This document shows, piece after piece, positions 13,028 through 24,140 of a stretch of DNA of 64,000 nt. Source of the DNA: Tolypeutes matacus. Lineage: Eukaryota; Chordata; Mammalia; Cingulata; Chlamyphoridae. How positions within the stretch are numbered: position 1 is the first letter of the stretch; each line of letters starts with the position of its first letter. The notes below the pieces were generated by a model. The model was given only the letters and a program-made list of their open reading frames with translations, was not told the origin of the DNA and searched no databases. The translations under genes were made by a program, and so were the position numbers. The DNA is taken from positions 37,068,159-37,132,158 of the forward strand of contig JAKSZT010053928.1 of assembly GCA_026826555.1 (NCBI GenBank), read 5' to 3'.

Positions 13028-13109
13028 ATGTCCGAGTTTCTCCTCGCCTTACTGACTCTCTCGGGATTACTGCCTATCACCAAGGTGTTGACCGTGGGAG
13101 CCGACCGAG
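13028..13109 (+). CDS. LRP1B: LRP1B coding exon 1 (signal peptide exon), partial gene
   Basis: The exon encodes 27 complete codons, starting [16 protein letters not shown] and ending VGADR, plus the first base of a split codon. From memory of the family, this matches the N-terminus of human LRP1B apart from about two conservative changes near residues 18-19 (IAR to ITK). The product is a very large endocytic LDL-receptor-family membrane protein. This exon supplies the hydrophobic signal peptide (about residues 4-20) and the first mature residues; the ligand-binding repeats lie in later exons outside the window. The exon stops at a consensus donor, G|GTAAGG, in phase 1, as expected for this gene. 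The start at 13028 has A at -3, a favourable context. An in-frame ATG lies 105 bases upstream and is listed separately. The exon sits in a CpG-rich region. Identity rests on a strong peptide match over a short exon. Confidence 0.93.
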
Positions 13110-13560
13110 GTAAGGAGAACACCCTCTCTAGCCTCCCCCTTCTTCCTTGGCTTTCCTGCTGGGCGATGCTTGCAGATAAGTGAGTGTGAAACTTAAGTCT
13201 TTGCAACCCCGCTCCCCTGACCGGTTGGCCACTGTGCGCTGGCCTCTTGGGAGCCGAGAGGTGCGTGGGGTATTTCTGAACCAGGTGCCAGGTCCTCAGC
13301 ACCCCCGCAGCTTTTTCCTCTGGCCATTGAACCGTTCTGATTTTCTCCCCTCTGGGAGCGTTTAGACTTCACTGCGCGCCTCTGCCCGCGCATTCCAAGC
13401 GGCTGCAGATATTGTGATCAGAAACCGCGTTTCTAAGAGACTGCCCTCTGCGCTGTTTGCTTGGAGATTGGGAGCTTTTGCGGTCGGATTCTCCGCGTAA
13501 ATAGCGTCTGCTCTCAATTTAGCTCTCGGGTTAACTTCCTTACCTGCAGCATTCAGGGTC

Positions 13561-16500
13561 TATAGAGCGGCGAAAGCGCTGGCTCAAACCCCGGCTCCTT
13601 TCCGTAGCCTTTCCTGGGGGAAGACTCCTGAGAAATTCTTGTCACCAGCCGAGAGGCAAAGGCTTCTTTGGTGCAGGCACCTGCCCGAACTTCTTGACTC
13701 TGATTCCCAAGCTCTGTGACACAGCCCTTATATTACCTTGAGGTTCTAACACACGCCAGTTCCGCTGTCCAGTCTGGCACTTTGCTGTCTTGCTTGTTTT
13801 TTAAGTAGCTGATGAATGTTAGTAGTTTAAAAGGAAAACGGGTATGGGAACCGAGGAGAGAGGATAGAAGAGGTGGGAATTATAATAATCCAGGATCCTG
13901 TAAACTTTTTAGCTGGGAAACTAGAAAACCCTGTGCATATTTTCTAATCTTTGACAACAGATGCACGGGTAAAAAAGCAAAAGAAAATTGGTGATGAATA
14001 TTTGGGCAACCTGCCCTAGACTTGGCTGGTTAACTGCTTAAACTAAAACAGGAAGCATCATAATTCTAGTCTTTGTGGATTTTTAAATCTTAAATGAGCT
14101 CATATTTACTGACATAGTTCAGTTTTTTAGTTTAATTAGGAAAAAAAAACAAAGTAATAAAAAAAGAAAGAAAGAAAAAGATTCCAGGATCCCAACGCCA
14201 AGCAAAGATACAAAATGTTGCATTGGGAGATCTACTGACTGTGTTTATATGAAGCAAATTATGAATTGACTGATAATTATTACTTCATTATAGAATATAA
14301 CATGGGAGTCCATTGTAGTTTTTCTATCCAACCTGGTGTTGTCAACCAGATTACAGTCTTTATAAGGTACCCACAAGTACCTTTTCCTTTTCCAGTAGTG
14401 GGACTAATGCTAGTTCCTGACATTTGCTAACTGATTATCTTTTAAACATAACACTGTCACGTAAACATGTGGCTCTGAACTTGCTTTCACTTGCCTGGAA
14501 GTTGGTGTGGAATAGGTGAAAACTCTTCTGATAAAATAGAAGCAAATAGCTCTCACTTGAAATGATGATGTCTTTCATCTGGAACAATTAGCTCTCAACC
14601 TCTCTTAGGAAGAATGTTTGAAGTTGGACCACAGCAGGTACACAGAATGCAGCTATTCAGCCCTGTGTGCTGACAAAATATAATGGCCCTGGCAGACTAC
14701 TGACTGCTTTCTGATTGAATTCCCATCTCCAAAAATTTGACCTTATCAAGAGCTATGACCTGAGTACTTTGTATGTGTTTGTGCAGAATAGGGCTGTTGC
14801 TATGATAATTGGAATGCATACCTGAGAATTTCAAATGTAAAAAAAAGTTAAACATACAGACCCTTAACTTTCTTTTGAGTCAGGAAACTAAATAGGGATT
14901 ATAATTTGGTGTCAATTTAGTTTCATGAGGAAGGGGATGTCTAAGGTATAAAACAGGGGTCATGGAAAATGTTGTCTTTTCCTAAAAATGAAAAAATGTC
15001 ATTCTGTATAACCATGCTGACATTAAGGTACTATGTCAAATAGAACAGGTAAAAATACTTGTAGACTGACACCTTAGCACTATTGTATATTTTAATGCAA
15101 CTTCCAAAACTGTTAGAAAAGAGCTAAAATTGTCACAGCTAGCTATCAAAAGTGAAAAAGAGGGGCCCCATTTAGGAAAAGAAGAAGAAGAGAGAGAAGG
15201 AGAGAGAGAAATCCTGTTGAAAGTTAAAAAAGAAAGTGCTGCTGCATTATGACAAACTTCCCTCACTGAAGTGCTGAAACAGAAGATATGGGGATAGAAA
15301 CTCAAGAAAGAGTTTAATGAAATGTAACTTTCTGCACAGCCTTTTATCAATTACCCTTAAAGAATAGAACCATGTGAATGACACAGGTGTGTCTTGTTGT
15401 GTGGGAGCTAGCTTCTAGCCAGAAAGTGAGTAATCACTTTCAGATTTTCCAAATAAGTGTTGAGTAATGGGTAGCTTCTTAAACCGTAATACAGAAATGG
15501 GTTATACTACCTTATATCTGTATTTTTCTCTGTCCCTTTGTAAAGTATAAACTCAGACCTTTTTTTTTTTTTTTTTTTAAATAGTAGAATACTGGAAGCT
15601 AACTTGTATGCCTGTGCTTTATCCAAACACATCCACTTGTCCTTCAATTCTATATTGCTGATTTTCCTAATTCACATTGATTTTTCATACAGAGGTAAAC
15701 TAATGTACATATCAGGTCTTATTAGATTCCATCACATGTGAAAAAGGAAACATCTTTGTAACTCTTACCAGCCCAAAGTGGAGGATAAATCAGATTCACT
15801 TAGAATCAACCAAGTTATCATATCACAATGTCATATAATATCAAAGCATTGCTTGATAAGAATTAAGTCTTAAAAGGAAGTATATTTTAAATTGTCAAAT
15901 TTTCTGAAAAGAAACGGGATCGAGAGACCTAAAGCTAGTCTCTTAAATTCTTGAGTCTGCTTAGATGAGGAGATATATTTCCAAATAATTAAAGTTTATG
16001 CTAATATAATTATTTGAATGTGTGAACGTATGAAGCCATCAATAAATGGAAATCACGCATATGTCAAAATTCCTCTCCTCAAAGTATAAACTTCAGTCCA
16101 TGTCTTTATATTCCACAAACAAGATTGAAGTTTTGTTTTGAAGAGGCCTTTTTAATCTTTGTTTTCTTTTTTATCCTCTCTTTCTCAAGCTCAAATTTGG
16201 AACTGAGTGAAAAGGAAAGGTGAAAATGGAAAATAGAGAAAATTTTAAATCTGTTGTTAAAACAAGAAGAATGTGAGTTGTAGGAAACAATGAGGAAGAG
16301 AAAGAAGAATAGGTAGAAAACCAGAAGATAAATTTAGGAAGAGGCTGAATCCAAATGAGTATTTCTTGAAGACGAAATTTATCCCTGGACAAAATAATTA
16401 TTTCTTAAAACTATTTCCTATGTCAAGTCATAATAAATATCATGGGAAAATATTTACATTGATGAAAAAATATTTGAAGATTGTTTCCTCATTGTGAATA

Positions 16501-18456
16501 TAGATATAATTAAACCTCTAAAAAAGGAGAGGTATACAAGAACATTGCAGGAAACCTAAATGTTAAATATGCTAGCGTTATTAACATCAAAGTGAATTCT
16601 TTTTAACTTAAGTTGCTGTGAAAGAAATCTTATAAAGAGTGGGGGAATGAGTGATATTGTTAGTGTATTCTTAGGAAGAAGGTGACACTTTCTAAATGCT
16701 TCTTGTCATTCAGGGTGGAGACATGCAAAGATTTTTAGTTTGCAAATTGTATTGGATCCAGGACTTTATTGCTAACTGCCTTGTCAAATTTTTTTTTTCA
16801 GAGCTAGGGCATACCATAAAGATAGGCTTCATTTAAAGTCACCTGACCTGAATATAACTCGGTCTTCTACAAGATTATAATGTTGAGGGATCTATATTTT
16901 CCCTCCATTCTATGTATTACTATCTTATTTTCATATTTCTGCTATTAATATGTCCATCTTGTGAGATGTACACTCATCTTTCTTCACCTACTTTTTGGTT
17001 AGGGAGATTCTGTATAATAAGAGGTACCAACCCAGAGGTATTGTAGATTTCTCTGTCTTCTCTGGCTGTCTGTCAAAACAATTCTTGTACAAAGAAAACA
17101 CTTGTCTTTATTCTAGATAGATGCATTCAAAGAAATTAGAATTAATACTAAAAATTAAGACTACTTGTACCAACATGATGTCATTAGTAAAACGAATGCA
17201 GCAGTAAGTGGAACCTACCTATACAATTACATCTGCATTTTCACATCTTTGGAATGGCTGCCTTGGCACATGCACCTGCAAAATTACTGCTCTGACCTGG
17301 AAAGTGGAGAGTTTTTTAAAAAATAAAATTCTATTTTTCAAAATTCCAAGCAATACATGTCTACTTTTGTCATTATTGCCTCCATAATAAACAGAAAGGT
17401 ACAATGGGAAAAAAATATGAAGTTATTTTTCAATTCCCAACATGCAATATTCTAATGAATATCTGTATAACAAAATAATTAACTGAAACAGTATCTGTCA
17501 GTGGAAGAAATAAATATGTCAAATGGCATTTGGCTTTGAAAGGCTTGTAATTATGATACAGCCAATGCTTATAATGTGATAAAATTTTTCTAGTAGATGA
17601 AATGCTAAAGAAAAGTAAAGCAAAATTTTGATTACCCACCATTTCTAATGAGTTAACCAGAATATGTACTAGGTAAAAACGCTATCAGAATATGTCGAGT
17701 TTACTCTAGTAATTAAAAAGCCTTTCTCAAATTACCTGAAGAAATTTGGCTCCTCTTATTTAATCTATGAATCTTGACCAAAAAACTACCTTGATGCATG
17801 AAGAGAGCAAATAAGTTTTGTGTGTTTATTTTGTTAGGTTGTTTGTTTTTATGGGTGCTAGGTCAGGGATTGGATGGGATAGTGGTGGAATTAATCCCAC
17901 CAACCAAACAGAAAGGTGTCAAGTTATGCTTTTATCCATCAGACACAAGCTAGTCTTCTGGGAAGTTGCTTTACATTTTAATTGGAATTGGTATTCCCCA
18001 AATTTAATCTATATAACAACCTAATAAACAGAGGCACAGGAGTGAAAGTACAATATAGCATTCAATAGCCTAATAGTCTACAGACTTTGGAGACATTCTC
18101 CAGTTTTTGGTTTTTGTTTTAATTTGGAAGGAGCTATTTAAAACTTGTTAACTTCTTGAAAAAAAAGTTCTATTATTAAACATTTTTAAAAAGTTCTATT
18201 ATTTAAATGTTTAAAGTTCTATTGTTTATACATTAAGTAAACAAAATATGAAAATATCTCAAACTCAATTTGTTTGTTTTTTAAAAATCACTTTTTGGAA
18301 CAATTCACATGTATGCTAATGAGAATGTTTACTTCACTGGCTTTTCAGAAGGATCCTTTTTGCACTAATATTTATTCACTGTCAGGCTATTCTGTGCTCT
18401 CTCATAGCAATAATATAATATTTTACTCTTTCTTACCAAGTACATGTGATCCCTCT
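13561..18456. other. Intron 1, unique-looking sequence
   Basis: No gene or clear repeat family was seen. Simple sequence includes an A/G tract near 14135-14180, GAA/GA runs at 15180-15212, and a T18 run at 15560-15577. A small tandem motif, 'aagttctattatttaaa', is repeated about three times at 18160-18232. Confidence 0.45.
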
Positions 18457-19044
18457 TGTATTGGTCAGCTGAAGGGGTGCTGATGCAAAGTACCAGAAAT
18501 CTGTTGGTTTTTATAAAGGGTATTTATTTGGGGTAGAAGCTTACAGTTGCAAGGTCCTAAAGTGTTCAACTCAAGGTTACTTCCTCACCAAAGTCTGTTG
18601 CCATGTGTTGAGCAAAAAGGCAGGCAACCTCTGCCTGCTCTCTCCTTCCTTCTTCCTCCTAAGGCTCCATAAGCCCTGCTTCTTCCGATCTCAGTTGCAG
18701 GCTGGCATAGGGCTCGTCTCTCTTCCCAGGGCTTTAGCTGTTTGAGCCTTCTCCTTTATGTCATATTGCAGGACCAAAATGACCAAGTTTTCTCTTCTTC
18801 CATATCTTCTTCTGTGTATCTTCTTGAGTGAGTGTCCCTTTATATAGCCCACCAAGAAAGTGGGGACTTAACCTGAGTTATACCCTACTGATGTGGTCAA
18901 ATCAAAGCCCTAATCTTAACATAGTTTAATCAAAGACATTTCAGCTGAATCTAATACAATCAAAGGATATCACACCCAGAGGAACAGACCAGTTTGCAAA
19001 CATGATCTCTTTTTTTGGAATTCATAAATAATCTCAAACTACCA
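18457..19044 (-). mobile_element. Solo-LTR-like element, probably xenarthran ERV LTR
   Basis: On the minus strand the segment begins TGGTAGTTTGAG and ends ...GACCAATACA, so it has TG...CA ends. A TATA-like 'ctatataaag' lies at about 18838-18850 and an AATAAA at 18523-18528, in the order promoter then polyadenylation signal, as in an LTR. The text 'atcaaagccctaatcttaacatagtttaatcaaagacat' looks familiar from abundant armadillo/sloth repeats. No coding sequence is attached. No exact target duplication was found, and a non-autonomous DNA element is an alternative. Confidence 0.5.
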
Positions 19045-22000
19045 CTCCCCCACATTATAGAAATGAGATTTAAAGTTTTGCGAGATTCTGCCGTATATCT
19101 GAAGTCAACAAGCAGGCTCAGAACTTTAGAATTCATGTGCTTTTTCCTTCTATAAGTTGTGTTAACAAATTTAGATCTATATTTTCTCCTCATAAATGAT
19201 TTGGTGGCTTGCCTTCCCCCCTCCGGCATAACTACAAGGCCAAGTTAGAAAATATGTATTATTTATTGCTCTCTTCTGAATTCAGTGATACCAAAATATA
19301 GAACTTTTTATTTGTTTTATTCTGTAGATCCTATTGATCCTATTGATTTATTGATTTAGGCTATCATTATGCAAACTCAATCACTTTGATTGAGTTTCCT
19401 GACTGAACTAATTCGTGAAACGGACTAGTAATTAAATGGGAATAAAAAACTAACAGATAGTAGCCAGCTAGTTCTGAGAGAGTAGAAAATCTTCTCTTTC
19501 AGGAAGAGCCTAAAGTTGAATTTTATGGAAAAACAAGAACAATAAAAACATATTCCCCAGAAAGACTTAGGCATAATACTTTGGAGCAGGACTTTGTAGA
19601 GCAAGTCAGATGTGCCTTTGCCATTGTACCTATCATAATAGGCAAACAAAATCTGGTAGTAATTATGTATTTATGTCATGTGATGGCATGGAGTTTAAAC
19701 TAGTACTCAAATATGGATAAATATATGTTCTGAATTCATTTGTATTCAGACAAAAAGAGATTATTTACTGAAAGTAAATGGAAATTTTTTTTTTCTTTCC
19801 TGGCTTTGTTTTTTTTTTTTTTTTTTTAGCTGAATTTATTCTTTTTCCCATTCTGTAAATAATATAAAAATAAAAATACATTTCTGAAACAAGGTTTCAA
19901 AGTCAAGACTTTCTCTCAGTAATGAAGATATAGAGGAAATAATTGCAGTGATAAAATGGACAACAGAATTTAGTGTGTTTCTAAATATGCTTATAATTAC
20001 TTTCTCATGCAATTACATTAACTTACTTTTAGTCTGCAATTAGGTGTTCAATTATGGTTTAAAAAAATACATTGCCATGATTAAATAAATTGGACCTCCT
20101 ATTTGTTCTTCTGATTTCCTATTAGTTCAGAGTCATGTTTCTGTTGTTAAAGATTGTTCAATAAAGAGTTCAATAACTCTGTCACTCATATTTATTGAAT
20201 AATGATATATTATCAACATCTGGATTTCCTCTCAAGTATTCCAGACTAGTTTTAAGTACACAACACTTGTCAAAGTTATCTTTACCTACAGAAATAAAGA
20301 AAATTAATTTACATTAACATTTTCTTAGCACAGAGCTTTACATTTAATCTTATTTTTCTCAGATGTAAGCTTGAATATAGTCATGTGTATTTGAAAGTTT
20401 CGATTAATATATGAATACTATTATAACCATGTCCTTTATAGAAGAAAAGGTGAAAAAATACCTTTTCAAAATGTGATTTCTTCTGACTTTAAATAAGAAA
20501 AAAAGAAATAATAAACCTGAAGAAGATAGAGCGGCTTGCCTTGGTAAGATACCGGTGTTATATTTTATCTCAGAATGCATTCTTATTAACAGTCAGACAT
20601 CTCTTTCTGAGATGCTTGTACCTCATTGTCCTGACTGGCTTAGCCTTCAGACCAAAGAGGGATATTGTTGAAACACGACCTCGTTTTAGTAGAAAGAATA
20701 CATTTCTTCTTTAGGTAAGATCAAGGTACTACGCATCGTCTCTTGTTTTATTCTTACAGTCAATAGGACATTCCTTCCTAACTTTTCTACATTGCATTGA
20801 TATCCTTCAAGACTTCCAAGGCAGCTTAACTTTAGAAATACGAATATATAATTCCTTAAGAATTTTTCTACTGCTGAGTTTTTCTTTAATGGCGATTTGT
20901 CATCTTAGCCTTTTCTTCTTGAAATGAGAACAGAGAATTAGAATTAAAATAAAGAAGACATGAAACTGGGCTTGAGTTGATCTGAGTGTTCCTAGGACAT
21001 TTTAAGATATTTGTGTAAAAGCAAAATTGTAGATATATTGCTGATAACAAAAATGTTTTTAGAATGATCTGTTTTCTTTGAATGTTTAGGATGTACAAGG
21101 TATAAAGGTGCTAAGAGAGAGAACTTGGATGTTTAGAATTCACTGAAGTTTCTACTCACTCAGCTCAAGTAACGGAGGCAATTAAGAACCTCAAACTTTT
21201 GCTAAAATACAAATTCTAGAGATTTAAAAATGATTTAAGTTTTAGATTGTCTAGAAATTTTGTGTATTTTCCTAAGCCTTTAAATGTTATATTTTATTGG
21301 TACAGAAAAGTTAAAATTGCAGACATGTTTTATTAAAATATTCCACTTTATTCACCTCTGTTAATTTTAAGACCTTTTGTCATGATTAAGCTAGAAATAG
21401 TGCAGTGATGACACCAGCTCATGGGTGAGATTCTTGCTCCACCAGGTAAAAGTAGTACAATTTGTGCCCACTGGACATCCATATTCCTGAGACATTCATT
21501 TAAAATAACAAACTACGTCAGGTATGTAGATGGAATTACTAACTCAAAATTCAGGCCCTTTGGCTGAACCCTTATATTGTTATCATTCTACACAGAGGTT
21601 AGCAGTTCACCAGCACTTTGGCTTGTAGTAGTAATGGCATAAAAATCTTATTTGGGGCAAAGTCAGGTGAGTTTATCCACCACTGATCAACATTTAAAAT
21701 GAGGGAGAATTTAGAAGTTAAATGTTCTTTTCTGTCCATCTTTGGATTACACTCTAGTCCTTATTTCTTCCCCTTGCTAGGATGTTTTTCTTATTTTCAC
21801 TTGCTAATGATATTGTCAAATATTTTGAAATTAATCTTGACAGTGAAAGAACCAAAAATGTTAGCACATTTGCAACTCCCCTTGAACGCTCTCACTGCTG
21901 GGAGAATATGAGGTTGTGAGGCTTTTTATCTTGCATGTGTTTTAATTTGAATGCCTGTGAAAACACCACCTAAGTTGTACAGAAACTTTAACCAACTCTG

Positions 22001-22210
22001 AAAACTGAGAGGTAGCAGTGTCCCAAATACATTGACTTGGGCAGGGAAGATGATGTATGTGAAACACATTGCATTGTGTGTTACATGACATAAATATCCA
22101 GTATTTTATCCATGATGCCATTAACTCAATATGAGTTATTAGCAACAGAAAGCCCTTACATTTTTTAGGATGCTTTGATTTTTTTCACAGTTCTTTTTCC
22201 TACTGAACTT
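19045..22210. other. Intron 1, no gene seen
   Basis: This is AT-rich intron with a T-rich run at 19785-19830. The block 20520-20760 is slightly less AT-rich and could be a conserved noncoding element, but this cannot be judged without an alignment. No feature is supported. Confidence 0.4.
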
Positions 22211-22214
22211 ACAT

Positions 22215-22985
22215 GACCCTTGAAGCATTCATTTGCTTATTAACTCCTTCAACAAAATTGAGCAAATGTGGGTCAGTTGCTATTTTAGGTGTTGGCGATG
22301 AATCAAGTGAGCAAGTTAGACAATGTTAACTGGTCTCATGGGGTTTTCATTTTAGTTTAGAATGAGACAAACAACAAACAAATAATCACATAATATCATT
22401 TTGTTCCAAGAAGAAAGAAAAATCACATAATGTGACAGAGAGGAAGGCTTTGGGCAGGTTGGTGGTGGTTGTATCATAGAGGGCTTTTGAGAAGGTGACC
22501 TTTGGTGAGCCCACAGTGACAAGAGGGAGCAAACTACAAGGGATCTAAGGGAGGAGATTTCCTGGCTGAGAAAATAATCCCTGCAAACTCTTGAGAGGTA
22601 GTCATGAATTTGACGGTTCAAAGAAGAAAAAAATGCCTGTGTGTCTCAAGTGAACTGCATGTGTTTGTGGAGGGTTAGGCATATTTGTGATGAGGTCAGA
22701 TTAGCTCAGTCAGGGCCATGCAGATCAAGGAGAGGAGACATTTGGATTTTATTCTGATTACATCTGGCAGGAATTGTATGTTTTCACCAGGGATAACAGG
22801 ATCCAACACACTCTTTGAAGAGATCATGCTTGTTGCCAAATGAGGAAGGACAAGAAGGGCCAACATGGGACAAAGAGGAGGATTGTAATTGTCTTGGAGA
22901 GAGATTAGAGATGGAGGTCGTTTAGATGAGGGAATAGCAGTGACGATGAGGACAAGGTGGGCAGCAATTCACATACCTAATTTAG
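22215..22985 (+). repeat. Ancient LINE (L2/CR1-type) relic
   Basis: The segment holds a decayed version of a common ancient mammalian repeat, in order: 'cattcatttgcttatt..caacaaa', a 'ttttaggtgttggcgatgaatcaagtgagcaag' region, 'cttttgagaaggtgacctttg', 'gatgaggtcagatt', 'gggccatgcagatcaaggag', 'tttggattttattctgatt', 'ggaggattgtaattgtc'. The order matches copies elsewhere in mammals. Short related pieces lie at 23810-23905 and 34980-35100. The exact subfamily is uncertain. Confidence 0.5.
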
Positions 22986-24023
22986 AGATTATATAAGTGG
23001 AGAATCTCTGTAACAGCACCATTTAATATGAAGAGTAAGACATAACATAAAGCTTCAAAATATAATCTTTCAAAGTAACATTAACAATTTAAACATAGAA
23101 AAATCTATTTTAGACTATTTGAAAATGGATGCACTCTATTTTTGGTACCTCAAATGTTTATTGACACGAACATTTTTGTAAGAAACCTGTTTCACAATAT
23201 AAGGCACATACTGGCCTTATTTGGACCCTGCAACTTTGCTTGCTTTTTGTTACCTTTTTCTTAGCTTTTGGAATTATTGATGCCATCTTCCCCATCACTG
23301 CATGTTTACAAGGCCATATCAGTGAAATGGAATTAATGGAGTCTATCTCACAGGACTCTTTGGGAGCTTTGTTAAAATTATATAATTAATATATGTATGA
23401 CATATATATGGCAGCAATCATTTCGATTTTATTTCTACCTGTCTAAACCAGAATAACAGCAAAAGGTAAGGACCTTTGTGAAGACTCACTTGTGTTGCTT
23501 TCGTGAAAAATCCCTCACTGTTTTGAAGGAAGGGCTACTTTTTCATTGTCCCCAAATCCTTGACATGATTGAGGAGAATTTGTGCTGAAAGTCAAGTTCT
23601 TACTTATTAATGTTTGATGAGGGTAAAGGGAGGAAATTACAAGAGAGCTGCTATTGGTTGAACTCATTCTCTCCCTCGAAATTTCAAGCAAACTGTAGAA
23701 AGAAGGGGAAGTGACAGCAAGTGGTGGAGACCCTATCGGGTAAGATTGCATGACCAGCTAGGTAGTGCCTCTTGGTTGGCCAGGAGCCTTGGATTTTTCT
23801 TCTGTATTTATCCATGCATCTGTTGAATGGATGTTGTAGTACCTGCTATGTACCAGTTTCAGTGTGGTTTATAGACTAGAGGTAGAAACAAACACCTAAA
23901 ACCAAAACAAAAAATAAAATCACATGAGTTTAACAATCATACAACTTTTGATTTTCAAGGAAATTTAGCTTATGACTATAGACCAGATCTTTTGGGTTTG
24001 TTCTCTTCTCATTGGAGATAAAA

Positions 24024-24024
<1 letters not shown>

Positions 24025-24072
<48 letters not shown>

Positions 24073-24082
24073 NNNNNNNNNN

Positions 24083-24133
<51 letters not shown>

Positions 24134-24140
24134 AAGAAAG
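24025..24140. repeat. (AG)n microsatellite with assembly gap
   Basis: An uninterrupted AG dinucleotide tract runs from 24025 to about 24129, followed by three AAAG units. Ten N bases at 24073-24082 interrupt it, so the real repeat length is unknown. Apparent Arg-Glu or Leu-Ser open frames across it are artefacts. Confidence 0.95.

Larger units (their letters stand above)
12280..13560 (+). promoter_or_regulatory. LRP1B: LRP1B CpG-rich promoter / 5' UTR region
   Basis: The base composition changes sharply from AT-rich flank to GC- and CpG-rich sequence here. About 20 CpG dinucleotides fall in the 190 bases around the start codon, including a GCC-repeat tract near 12955-12971. CpGs stay frequent to about 13.56 kb, inside the start of intron 1. 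No TATA box at a convincing distance was seen, which fits a CpG-island promoter with dispersed start sites. The transcription start cannot be fixed from sequence. The stretch 12760-12920, with a pyrimidine-rich part and CG-containing hexamers, is the likely proximal 5' UTR. The outer limits given are approximate. Confidence 0.7.

Noticed and set aside
12910..13113. Second GC-rich open frame overlapping LRP1B exon 1 in another phase
   Set aside because: It begins at a GTG, runs in a different frame from LRP1B, and is a by-product of GC-rich sequence with few stops.
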